32,314 nt of DNA, taken from positions 1-32,314 of the forward strand of contig CAMPBI010000005.1 of NCBI GenBank assembly GCA_946637545.1, read 5' to 3'. Position numbers and translations under genes: made by a program. The DNA is from an uncultured Clostridia bacterium. GTDB lineage: Bacteria > Bacillota > Clostridia > Oscillospirales > Acutalibacteraceae. A model generated the notes under the pieces. It did no database searches, was not told the origin of the DNA, and was given only the letters and a program-made list of their open reading frames with translations. Shown piece by piece: positions 9,192 through 17,346 of this stretch. Each line of letters starts with the position of its first letter. Positions within the stretch are counted from its first letter, which is position 1.

Positions 9192-9217
9192 AAAAAGCAC
9201 TCCGCGGAGTGCTTTTT
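9192..9217. terminator. Bidirectional hairpin terminator between convergent genes
   Basis: 26 bp perfect palindrome AAAAAGCACTCCGCGGAGTGCTTTTT. Confidence 0.9.
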
Positions 9218-9223
9218 TTATGC

Positions 9224-9952
9224 TTATTCGTAAGTATGGTAGTAGAGCGCCTTCTCGGTGATGAGCTGATTCATTTCTCGCGGCACGCTGTGGAAACCTA
9301 CCGCGTAGCGCTTATTTTTCGGGTCCCACAGAAAGTACGACGCAACAGCCTTTTCAATTTGCTTTGCAATATCGTCGGGTGCATAGAAGATTGTCGGCTC
9401 TTCGCCGGGCTTGTGGTCAACCTCAACTGCTACATAAGGCTCTTCCATAAGCACAATGTGCTTGATTTTGCCCTCGTCCTTGAGTTCAACTGCGGCAAGA
9501 CCGAGCGTCCTGTGGTCCTTGTGGTGAGCCTCCGGAGCGTTAGGATAAATAGTGCAAACAGTAGCGTTCGGGTCGATGCTGTCAACAAAGCCCTTGATAA
9601 TTTCCTTTGCTCTGTCAATTGTGATGTTGCCGTCAACAATTCTTTCCTCGGGGAAATGAACGTTCTCACGCTTAACTCCGAGTGCCTCACAGCAGCCGAA
9701 AAGCTCCTGGTCGCGTGTTGCGGTAAAGTCCTCTTTGGTAAGGTCAAAAACATGCTGCTCGTGGCACTGGTCGCAGAATTCGCGATTGCCGAGACGCAGT
9801 CTTACATTTGAGCTGGCGCCGTCAGTAACGACGATAACGTGAACATCGTAGCCGTTTTTAACAGACGCTGCAATGTCGATTCCCATTGTCAGAAGCTCGT
9901 CGTCCTGGTGGGGTGCAAAGTAAAGTACGGTGTTGCTCGGTTTTTCTAACAT
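9224..9952 (-). CDS. PIG-L/LmbE family deacetylase
   Basis: 242 aa; 'TVLYFAPHQDDELLTMGIDIAASVKNGYDVHVIVVTDG' and 'NAPEAHHKDHRTLGLAAVE' match the PIG-L metal-binding motifs. Confidence 0.92.
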   Translation of the reverse strand: MLEKPSNTVLYFAPHQDDELLTMGIDIAASVKNGYDVHVIVVTDGASSNVRLRLGNREFCDQCHEQHVFDLTKEDFTATRDQELFGCCEALGVKRENVHFPEERIVDGNITIDRAKEIIKGFVDSIDPNATVCTIYPNAPEAHHKDHRTLGLAAVELKDEGKIKHIVLMEEPYVAVEVDHKPGEEPTIFYAPDDIAKQIEKAVASYFLWDPKNKRYAVGFHSVPREMNQLITEKALYYHTYE

Positions 9953-9964
9953 ATCATTTCTCCT

Positions 9965-11275
9965 TTAAAGTTCAATTTTCTGTGGTGCTCCGCCGTTTTC
10001 GCGTGATTTGTCTGCACGGTAAACAGAAAGGTGACCTGCTACGCTGTCAAAAATTGATGTGCAGGCAAGACTCGGATTTTCTCCGCGTACAAACTTAACA
10101 AAGTCAGCTGCGAGTCTTTCGTCGCCGCCGCCGTGTCCGCCGTAAGCGCCAACCATATCGCCGTGTACGTTAAGGTCAACTTCCTCAACATCGCACTCCT
10201 CGTGATGAGCGTCGGGTGACGGGTTGATTTTAAGAACCGTGTACTTGCTCTCCTCAAAGTTGCCAAAGAGCTCGCCCTTTGTGCCGACAATGTGTATGTT
10301 TCTTCTCGGCTCTGCGGAACCGCCAACCATATTATGAGTTCCCGTTGCTCCGGACTCAAAGTTAACAAGCACGCTCTGGTGGTCAACAACGTCGTTGTCG
10401 CACTTGTAAATGCAGCGAGCATACGGATTGTCGGTTTTCATCAGCGCAATTTTGTCCTCAATTGTGGGATTGTCAATGCTCTCAAGAGCGTCCCAAACGT
10501 AAAACGACCAACGGTCAGGGTGGTCAATATAAAGTCTTTTTGTCGAAAAGTCGCAGGTGTCAACAAGCGGACAGTCCTTCATACAGATAGTGCCTGCGCC
10601 TTCGGGTGCGTTTTCAGGCTTGAACTGGAACTTGCTGCCGTAAGAACTGATTGAGCACGGTTTTGTTTCGCTCATCAGCCACATCATAATGTCAAGATCG
10701 TGGCAGCACTTTGCAAGCAGCATTGTGGTGTGGCACTTTTCTGAATTTGCCCACTTGCCGCGAACATAAGATGTAGAAAGATGATGGTACGAAACGTGCT
10801 CGGTAGTCTGGATGTTGATAATATCGCCAAGCTCACCCGATGCTACGCGCTCTTTGATAGAGTAGTAAAAAGGAGTGTAGCGAAGCACATGACAAATCAT
10901 AACCTTTGCGTTATTCTTTTTAGCGCAGTTAACAATCTGCCACATTTCGTCCTCATTAACTGCGAAGGGCTTTTCAAGCAGCATATCATAGCCGCAGTTT
11001 AAAAGCGGAATTGCAGTTTCAAGGTGCTGTTCATCCATAGTGCCGTTGATTACCGCGTCGGCAAGCCTGCCCTTTGATGCAAGCTCCTGCGCGCTTTCAA
11101 AGCACATATCCTCGCCAAAACCAAAATGCTCCATAGCTTTTTTGCGTCTTACGGGATTCGGGTCGGCAACACCGACAATCTTTAGCATTTCGGGGTTTGT
11201 GATTGCAAGCTCACTGTACACAAACGACCTGTGACCTGCACCGACAATAATCGCTGTAATAGGTTTCTGTTCCAT
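9965..11275 (-). CDS. Gfo/Idh/MocA family oxidoreductase
   Basis: 436 aa; N-terminal Rossmann 'ITAIIVGAGHRSFVYSELA', 'LLEKPFAVNEDEMW', 'GDIINIQTTEHVSYHH'; Cys-rich 'CMKDCPLVDTC' insert. Confidence 0.92.
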   Translation of the reverse strand: MEQKPITAIIVGAGHRSFVYSELAITNPEMLKIVGVADPNPVRRKKAMEHFGFGEDMCFESAQELASKGRLADAVINGTMDEQHLETAIPLLNCGYDMLLEKPFAVNEDEMWQIVNCAKKNNAKVMICHVLRYTPFYYSIKERVASGELGDIINIQTTEHVSYHHLSTSYVRGKWANSEKCHTTMLLAKCCHDLDIMMWLMSETKPCSISSYGSKFQFKPENAPEGAGTICMKDCPLVDTCDFSTKRLYIDHPDRWSFYVWDALESIDNPTIEDKIALMKTDNPYARCIYKCDNDVVDHQSVLVNFESGATGTHNMVGGSAEPRRNIHIVGTKGELFGNFEESKYTVLKINPSPDAHHEECDVEEVDLNVHGDMVGAYGGHGGGDERLAADFVKFVRGENPSLACTSIFDSVAGHLSVYRADKSRENGGAPQKIEL

Positions 11276-11308
11276 ATCAGTTGACCTCTTTCCTTTGATA
11301 TTAAAATG

Positions 11309-11336
11309 ATTATAACATAAAGATTATTAAATGCAA
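11309..11336 (-). promoter_or_regulatory. Putative promoter for the Gfo/Idh-PIG-L operon
   Basis: Minus strand: TTGCAT, 16 bp, TATAAT. Confidence 0.55.
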
Positions 11337-11368
11337 CACTTAATTTAAAAATATACAAATTAATTCTC

Positions 11369-11397
11369 TTGTCTTACAATTTTAGATGTGATATAAT
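11369..11397 (+). promoter_or_regulatory. Putative promoter for the ABC transporter operon
   Basis: TTGTCT, 17 bp, TATAAT; followed by RBS 'aggggggtgag'. Confidence 0.65.
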
Positions 11398-11426
11398 AGC
11401 ATTTGTTTTTACAGGGGGGTGAGAAT

Positions 11427-13250
11427 ATGCCGCGATGGGTACCGCCGCACGAGGAAAAGGTGCCGGTTTTCAAAAATGTGATTTATGCAATGAAAATACT
11501 GCATAAATCCGACAAAACGGTTATGCCGTTTGCAATTCTTGCGCAGACAAGCACAGCCGTGTTCACGCTGTTTTTTCAGGGCGTTTTGTTCTTGAAGGTG
11601 CTGCTTTCAATTATCGAGGGCGAGGCGACTTTTGAGTATTTTCTCAAGATTTTGCTTTTGTTTTTTGCAGGCGGAATGATTTACGAGGTTATAATCATTA
11701 TTTGCGACTATATGCAGAACGTCGCGTGGAAAAAGGTGTATAAAGGGCTGAATAATCTTATCTTCAAAAAAGCAGCAGAGCTTGATGTCAGCTGCTACGA
11801 GGACCCGGCGTTTTATGACGCTTATATGCGTGCTACCGATATACTCACGCGCGGATATTTTATGGCGTTCGCAGTCGATTTGTCAAACCTGCTGGGCAAC
11901 CTTATTGCTCTTGTGCTCGTTGTCGGAATTGTAACCACTATCGACCCTGTGTATCTTCTTTTTCTCGCACCCGTTTCAATGGTGTTTATAGTTCAGTTTG
12001 TCAGAAGCAAGCTGCTTTACAAGCGTGACCTTGAAACCACTACAAATAACCGAATTAAGTCGTACACCGAGCGCACCGTGTTCCTCAAGGACTTTTCAAA
12101 GGATATGCGCACGTCAAACGTTTTTTCGGTTATCATCAGCCGCTATCGCAAGGCGGTAAGCGACAACATACGAATTATAAGACGCTACGGAATCAAACTG
12201 TTTATTTACAGTATGATAGGCTCGTTTTTCGGCGAGCTTGTGCCGATTGTAGGCACCTATTCATTTGCGTCATATCAGTTTATAAATAACAGCGGACTCG
12301 ACATTTCGGGCTTCTCTGTTGTGCTGTCGTCAATCAACTCTGTGCGACAGACGTCAATGACAATTGCCGAATCAATTGCCGAGCTGTCAAACGTGGCGCT
12401 CTATTTCAAAAACCTGCACGATTTCTTTGACTACGAAACACAGGTGAAGGACGGCGCACTGCAGGCGGGCGAATTTGAAAGCCTTGAGTTTAAGGACGTC
12501 TATTTCAAATATCCCACCGCAGAGAATTATTCGCTGTGCGGCGTTAATCTCAAAATCAATAAGGGCGACACCGCAGCAGTTGTCGGCGTTAACGGAGCCG
12601 GCAAAACAACTCTTGTAAAGCTTATGCTGCGCTTCTACGATGCTACCGAGGGCGAGATTCTTTACAACGGAATCAACGTCAGGGAGTATGACGCCGACTC
12701 GCTTCGCAGGCGTTTTGCAACGGTGTTCCAGGACTATAAAACCTTTGCGCTTTCCGTAAACGAAAACGTGCTGTGTCACGAGGGAACGGATGATGAAAAG
12801 CTGCTTGCCCAGCAGGCGCTTATACAAAGCGGCGTGTGGGACAAAATTCAGACTCTGCCGCAGGGTGCAGATACCGTTCTGACTCGCGAATTTGACGAAA
12901 AGGGCGCAGGTCTTTCGGGCGGCGAACAGCAAAAGACTGCCACGGCACGACTTTTTGCACGTGATTTTGACGTTGCAATTCTCGACGAGCCGTCGTCCGC
13001 GCTTGACCCGATTGCAGAGTACAAAATGTATGAAAATCTGATTAAGGCTACCGAAAACAAAACGGTTGTTTACATCTCTCACAGACTTTCGTCTGCCGTT
13101 TTGAGCGACAAAATTTTTGTTCTCGGAGCCGGCAAGGTTATTGAAACGGGAACGCACGCGGAGCTTATGAGCTCGGGCGGTGAGTACGCAAGGATGTTCA
13201 CTCTGCAGGCTTCGCGTTACACAGGCGAGGAGGTGAGCGACGTTGGCTGA
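11427..13250 (+). CDS. ABC exporter, fused permease/ATPase
   Basis: TM domain plus Walker A 'GVNGAGKTTLVKL', signature 'LSGGEQQKTATARL', Walker B 'VAILDEPSSALDP', 'YISHRLSS'. Start chosen at ATG 11427 behind the strong RBS. Confidence 0.92.
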   Translation: MPRWVPPHEEKVPVFKNVIYAMKILHKSDKTVMPFAILAQTSTAVFTLFFQGVLFLKVLLSIIEGEATFEYFLKILLLFFAGGMIYEVIIIICDYMQNVAWKKVYKGLNNLIFKKAAELDVSCYEDPAFYDAYMRATDILTRGYFMAFAVDLSNLLGNLIALVLVVGIVTTIDPVYLLFLAPVSMVFIVQFVRSKLLYKRDLETTTNNRIKSYTERTVFLKDFSKDMRTSNVFSVIISRYRKAVSDNIRIIRRYGIKLFIYSMIGSFFGELVPIVGTYSFASYQFINNSGLDISGFSVVLSSINSVRQTSMTIAESIAELSNVALYFKNLHDFFDYETQVKDGALQAGEFESLEFKDVYFKYPTAENYSLCGVNLKINKGDTAAVVGVNGAGKTTLVKLMLRFYDATEGEILYNGINVREYDADSLRRRFATVFQDYKTFALSVNENVLCHEGTDDEKLLAQQALIQSGVWDKIQTLPQGADTVLTREFDEKGAGLSGGEQQKTATARLFARDFDVAILDEPSSALDPIAEYKMYENLIKATENKTVVYISHRLSSAVLSDKIFVLGAGKVIETGTHAELMSSGGEYARMFTLQASRYTGEEVSDVG

Positions 13251-15036
13251 TTTCAGAGCAGACAAACCCACCCACTCAACACTGTCAAATGTGTTCTACT
13301 TCCTTAAACTGATGTACAAAATTTCGCCGCTGCTTGTTATCGGCGAATGCTTCTGGGGCGTTATTATGCGCCTTCCTACGCGTATTATTTCGGTTCTGGG
13401 CGTAAAGTATGTTATTGACGTAATTGCAAGCGGCGACGACAAAATGAAAATAGTTTATGCCGTTATCGCAATTGCTGCGGTGCTCGCCGTGAGCGAAATC
13501 TTAAACGCTGTTTATCGCGAGTTTTTCTTCACCGCAGAGCTTGAAAAAATCAGTAAGGGGCTGTCCGAGCTGTTGTTTGAAAAGGCAAAGGGACTTGACC
13601 TGTCAAGTTATGACGACCCTGATTTTTATAACAACTTTATTCTTGTTATCAATTCATCAGGCACTCGCGTCACAATGGTGCTCGGACTCGTTCAGCGCTA
13701 TATCGGCGAGGTTGTTTCGCTGATTACAATCGGCTCAATCCTGTTTGCAATTGACCCCGTGTGCCTGCTGATTATACTTGTTGTTGTTGCGATTTTCACA
13801 CCCGTCAGCAACAAAATCGGCAAGCTCCAGGCGCAGCGCCAGATTGATAACAACCGCCTGCACCGCAGGGCAGACTATTTTGCCCGTGTGTTCTACCTGC
13901 AGGATTACTGCAAAGAAGTGCGAATGAACGACATCAAGCCGCTTCTTCTTGACCGTTATAACGACGCGGCTGACGATGTAATCAACAATCAGATTAAGTA
14001 TGTGCGCAAAATTGACCTTATTTACTTCTTCCAGGAAAGCGGCGTGCAGATTCTCGGTTTTATGTTCCTTTTGCCGCTATATCTCGGATACTGCGTGCTG
14101 AAAACTCACACGCTGTCAGCAGGTGATTTTGTTGCAACCTTTAACGGCGCGTTTCAGATTGCAAGCTCATTTTCCTTCCTTACAGTCGGCGTTGTCCGCC
14201 AGTTTTCCGAAAGCGCAAGGCTCATCGAAAAATACCGCGAATTCTTAAAGCGCAAAAACTATATTTACGACGGCGAAAAGACCGCCGACGTCGGAGAGCC
14301 GAAAACGGTTGAACTTAAAAATGTCAGCTTCACTTATCCCGGTAACGACGAGCCGACTCTCAAAAATATCAATATGACAATCCGCCCGAAAGAAAAAATA
14401 GCCCTCGTGGGCTATAACGGCGCCGGCAAAACCACACTGACAAATCTGCTCCTTCGACTTTACGATGTGACAGACGGTCAGATTCTGATTGACGGCGAGG
14501 ATATCCGCGACGTAACCGTGCAGTCGCATCGCGACAGATTTTCTGCCGTTTTTCAGGATTTTCAGGTGTTTGCAGCAACGCTTGGTGAAAATGTTGCTCT
14601 CGATGTTGATGTCAACAGAAAACGCGCCGAAAATGCACTGAAGCATAGCGGATTCAGCAAAAAAGTCAAAAACGGACTCGATTCATATCTCCTTCGCGAG
14701 TTTGACGACGACGGTGTTATGATGTCGGGCGGCGAAAGTCAGAAGGTTGCAATTTCGCGTGCGTTTTACAAAAAATGTCCGTATGTAATTCTCGATGAGC
14801 CGTCGGCAAACCTTGACCCTGTGGCAGAGTACAATCTCAATCAGTCTATGATTGAGGCGGCGCAGGATAAAACCGTTGTGTTTATCTCGCACCGACTGTC
14901 AACCACTGTCAGCGCCGACAGAATCTACGTTATGGAAAACGGCGAAATCATTGAGCAGGGCTCGCACGACGAGCTTATGGCACTCGGCGGAACATATGCG
15001 TATATGTTCAATCTGCAGGCTGAAAAGTACAAATAA
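13243..15036 (+). CDS. ABC exporter, fused permease/ATPase (likely heterodimer partner)
   Basis: TM domain plus Walker A 'GYNGAGKTTLTNL', signature 'MSGGESQKVAISRA', 'YVILDEPSANLDP'. TTG start overlapping the upstream stop by 8 bp. Confidence 0.9.
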   Translation: MADFRADKPTHSTLSNVFYFLKLMYKISPLLVIGECFWGVIMRLPTRIISVLGVKYVIDVIASGDDKMKIVYAVIAIAAVLAVSEILNAVYREFFFTAELEKISKGLSELLFEKAKGLDLSSYDDPDFYNNFILVINSSGTRVTMVLGLVQRYIGEVVSLITIGSILFAIDPVCLLIILVVVAIFTPVSNKIGKLQAQRQIDNNRLHRRADYFARVFYLQDYCKEVRMNDIKPLLLDRYNDAADDVINNQIKYVRKIDLIYFFQESGVQILGFMFLLPLYLGYCVLKTHTLSAGDFVATFNGAFQIASSFSFLTVGVVRQFSESARLIEKYREFLKRKNYIYDGEKTADVGEPKTVELKNVSFTYPGNDEPTLKNINMTIRPKEKIALVGYNGAGKTTLTNLLLRLYDVTDGQILIDGEDIRDVTVQSHRDRFSAVFQDFQVFAATLGENVALDVDVNRKRAENALKHSGFSKKVKNGLDSYLLREFDDDGVMMSGGESQKVAISRAFYKKCPYVILDEPSANLDPVAEYNLNQSMIEAAQDKTVVFISHRLSTTVSADRIYVMENGEIIEQGSHDELMALGGTYAYMFNLQAEKYK

Positions 15037-15040
15037 AAAA

Positions 15041-15073
15041 TTGCCGACGGATGCTTATGGCATCCGTCGGCAA
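15041..15073. terminator. Hairpin terminator
   Basis: 14 bp perfect stem ttgccgacggatgc-ttatg-gcatccgtcggcaa immediately after the ABC stop; no long 3' T run. Confidence 0.75.
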
Positions 15074-15187
15074 CATTAATATTATAGCACAAATATAGTT
15101 TAAATACAATACTTTTATTACCTGCCATTTGAGGATATAATATAATCAGAGGATAATATATCCTATTTTTACCAAGGAGGTAATACT

Positions 15188-15736
15188 ATGATTAACATTA
15201 CTGCAAGAGGATTTGAACTTAAACAGGGCGCAAAGGACGGAATTGAGTCCGAGCTCAAGCGTATTGAAAAAATGCTCCCTGAAAATGCAAGCTTTGATGT
15301 AACGCTCAAAAAAATCAAAGACTGCTATCAATGCGATATTACAGTAAAGCACGTCGGCTCGTTTATCAGAGGCGAGGCACAAGCGGAGCGTATTGAGCCT
15401 GTTATTGACGCCGCAGTCGACGACCTCAAGAGAAAGCTTCGCAAGCTCAAAACTTACTTTGTTGACAAAAAGAGAAAGGGCGGAATCGACGAAATTGCCG
15501 CGTCTATTGACGAGCTCAGCGAAGAGGTTTCGATGGACAATTTTGACGAGGCGTATTTTGAAAGCGTTGATGTTACACGAACAAAAACTATTACTCCTAA
15601 TATGATGACCGACGACGAGGCTATCGTTCAGATGGAAATGCTCGGCCACAGCTTTTTCGTGTTCCTTGGAATCGACGGCGAAACAAGAATTGTCTACAAA
15701 CGCAAAAACGGCTACGGTCTTTTGATTTGCGAATAA
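15188..15736 (+). CDS. hpf: Ribosome hibernation promoting factor, long form (HPF/RaiA/YfiA family)
   Basis: 'MINITARGFELKQGAKDGIESELKRIEKML' N-terminal domain and C-terminal 'IVQMEMLGHSFFVFLGIDGETRIVYKRKNGYGLLICE'; RBS 'aaggagg'. Confidence 0.95.
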   Translation: MINITARGFELKQGAKDGIESELKRIEKMLPENASFDVTLKKIKDCYQCDITVKHVGSFIRGEAQAERIEPVIDAAVDDLKRKLRKLKTYFVDKKRKGGIDEIAASIDELSEEVSMDNFDEAYFESVDVTRTKTITPNMMTDDEAIVQMEMLGHSFFVFLGIDGETRIVYKRKNGYGLLICE

Positions 15737-15745
15737 TTAAACTTT

Positions 15746-15770
15746 AAGGTGGGGAAACCCACCTTTTTTT
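15746..15770 (+). terminator. Rho-independent terminator of hpf
   Basis: aaggtggg-gaaa-cccacctt followed by a T run. Confidence 0.9.
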
Positions 15771-15771
15771 A

Positions 15772-15800
15772 TTGCAAAATATGCGCTTGTGTATTATAAT
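15772..15800 (+). promoter_or_regulatory. Putative promoter for the two-gene membrane module
   Basis: TTGCAA, 17 bp, TATAAT. Confidence 0.6.
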
Positions 15801-15832
15801 AATAAACATTAATAAAAACACAGGAACAAGTT

Positions 15833-16387
15833 ATGAAATCATTAAAGTTCAGTCTTGTAAAAAGATTAATAATAATTCCGCTGATTGTGGCGCTGCTTTG
15901 CGGCTGCGCGGTATATTTTGCGCTCGGCACACTTGGCGGTAAAGCTGAAACAGAGGAATCAGCCGCCGTATATCAGACGCAAAAATTTGACGACTTTTCA
16001 AAGCTGGAAGAGGGCTTTTTTGTCGGTAAAATTATCAGCGGCGGAAATTCTTTTGACATCACATATCTTGACAGCTCCGATAATTCGCTTGTGCTGGATG
16101 AAGCGTCGTCAATGGACGGTAATATAATCATTTTCGGTAATGGCTCCACGGCGCAGCTCGGCAGACTTCGTAATTTAAAAAAGGGCGACAGCCTTAAACT
16201 TGAAATTTATTCAAACGATTCGCGTCAGTACACCGTTCAGTCCGTTAAATACGGTGTAAACGCCGAAGATATTATCAAGACAAAGGGCAGTGGAATGCTT
16301 CTGCTTTGCAGGTCGTATAATGACTTTGCCGCACCGGGCGAAAAACTGTATGCGCTCTACACCGCAAAGGAGGTGCGCGATGAATAA
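15833..16387 (+). CDS. Hypothetical membrane-anchored/lipoprotein-like protein
   Basis: 184 aa with N-terminal 'LIIIPLIVALLCGCAVYFALG' segment. Confidence 0.65.
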   Translation: MKSLKFSLVKRLIIIPLIVALLCGCAVYFALGTLGGKAETEESAAVYQTQKFDDFSKLEEGFFVGKIISGGNSFDITYLDSSDNSLVLDEASSMDGNIIIFGNGSTAQLGRLRNLKKGDSLKLEIYSNDSRQYTVQSVKYGVNAEDIIKTKGSGMLLLCRSYNDFAAPGEKLYALYTAKEVRDE

Positions 16388-17309
16388 GTTTTTTTACAGC
16401 AAATCCTTTTGCACAGTTTTGTCGCTGATTTTGTGTGTTTGCCTTATGGGCACTGCGCTTGGGCTTGTTTCTGTTTTCGCCCTGCGGTCAGAAAAAATTG
16501 TGCAAAACAGCATTTCTTCCCGCTCGGATGAACTTAAAGCGGATTTAAAGGAACGCCTTATGCTCGAAATGCCGGATGCCGACGAAGGAATGATTGAAGC
16601 GTCGCTTGGCAGCGACACAATGGATTTTATTGTCAGCAGCAGCACGAAGAGCATTGTAATTCACAATAAGATTGATTTTTCATCAAGCAGGCAGCTCTAC
16701 AACAGTATTTACAAAGCACTTGCTTCCTACGGCTTATCTTCAGAGGAACTTGGCAATACTGCATCGCTTGAGGTTGACATAATCAACGGATATATGCAAA
16801 CGGCAAACAGCGTTAATACTGATGTGTTTGCAACTCTCGGCAGCACTGCATTTTTTGCTGTTATAGGTGTTTTCGTTGCTGTCGGGGCAGCGTGTGTGTT
16901 CCTTGTTGATTTGATTACAAAGGGCAGGCACAACAAGTATAATTATATCGGACTCGGTTTTACCTGCGCAGGTCTTTCAGGCGTTTCGACAATGCTTGCA
17001 GCAGACAAAAAAGGCTTTTTTAGCGGTGATTTTTATTGCGATTTGCCTGTGTTTAATGCAGCAGCCGGCACCGTGCTCTCACAAACGGAAAAAGCATTTT
17101 TGATTGTAAGCGCGGTATTTTTTGCCATCGGCGCAGCGCTTTTGATTTACAATTATTTCTATTTTACCAAAAAGAACAAAAGGGTAAAAAAGCAGCGCGA
17201 ATCAGTAACAAAAATGCGTGAAGAGTATATGCAGAATTATAACGAAAAAAACACCCCGTATCAGCCTCCTGCAGCGGGCGAACGCGAGGTAATGGATATT
17301 GATTTTTAA
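16380..17309 (+). CDS. Hypothetical multi-pass membrane protein
   Basis: 309 aa from ATG 16380, 8 bp overlap with the preceding stop; about four hydrophobic segments, basic cytoplasmic-type tail 'KKNKRVKKQRESVTKMREEYMQNYNEK'. ORF track start 16290 is too far upstream. Confidence 0.7.
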   Translation: MNKFFYSKSFCTVLSLILCVCLMGTALGLVSVFALRSEKIVQNSISSRSDELKADLKERLMLEMPDADEGMIEASLGSDTMDFIVSSSTKSIVIHNKIDFSSSRQLYNSIYKALASYGLSSEELGNTASLEVDIINGYMQTANSVNTDVFATLGSTAFFAVIGVFVAVGAACVFLVDLITKGRHNKYNYIGLGFTCAGLSGVSTMLAADKKGFFSGDFYCDLPVFNAAAGTVLSQTEKAFLIVSAVFFAIGAALLIYNYFYFTKKNKRVKKQRESVTKMREEYMQNYNEKNTPYQPPAAGEREVMDIDF

Positions 17310-17346
17310 CAAAACAGGCATCTCTTAACGAGATGCCTGTTTTGTT
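17308..17346. terminator. Bidirectional hairpin terminator between convergent genes
   Basis: 17 bp perfect stem aacaaaacaggcatctc-ttaac-gagatgcctgttttgtt. Confidence 0.92.

Noticed and set aside
9209-9811. 200 aa plus-strand ORF
   Set aside because: Antisense to the PIG-L gene and runs through the terminator hairpin.
12387-13271. 294 aa minus-strand ORF
   Set aside because: Antisense to the ABC ATPase domain with clear Walker/signature motifs on the plus strand; shadow ORF.
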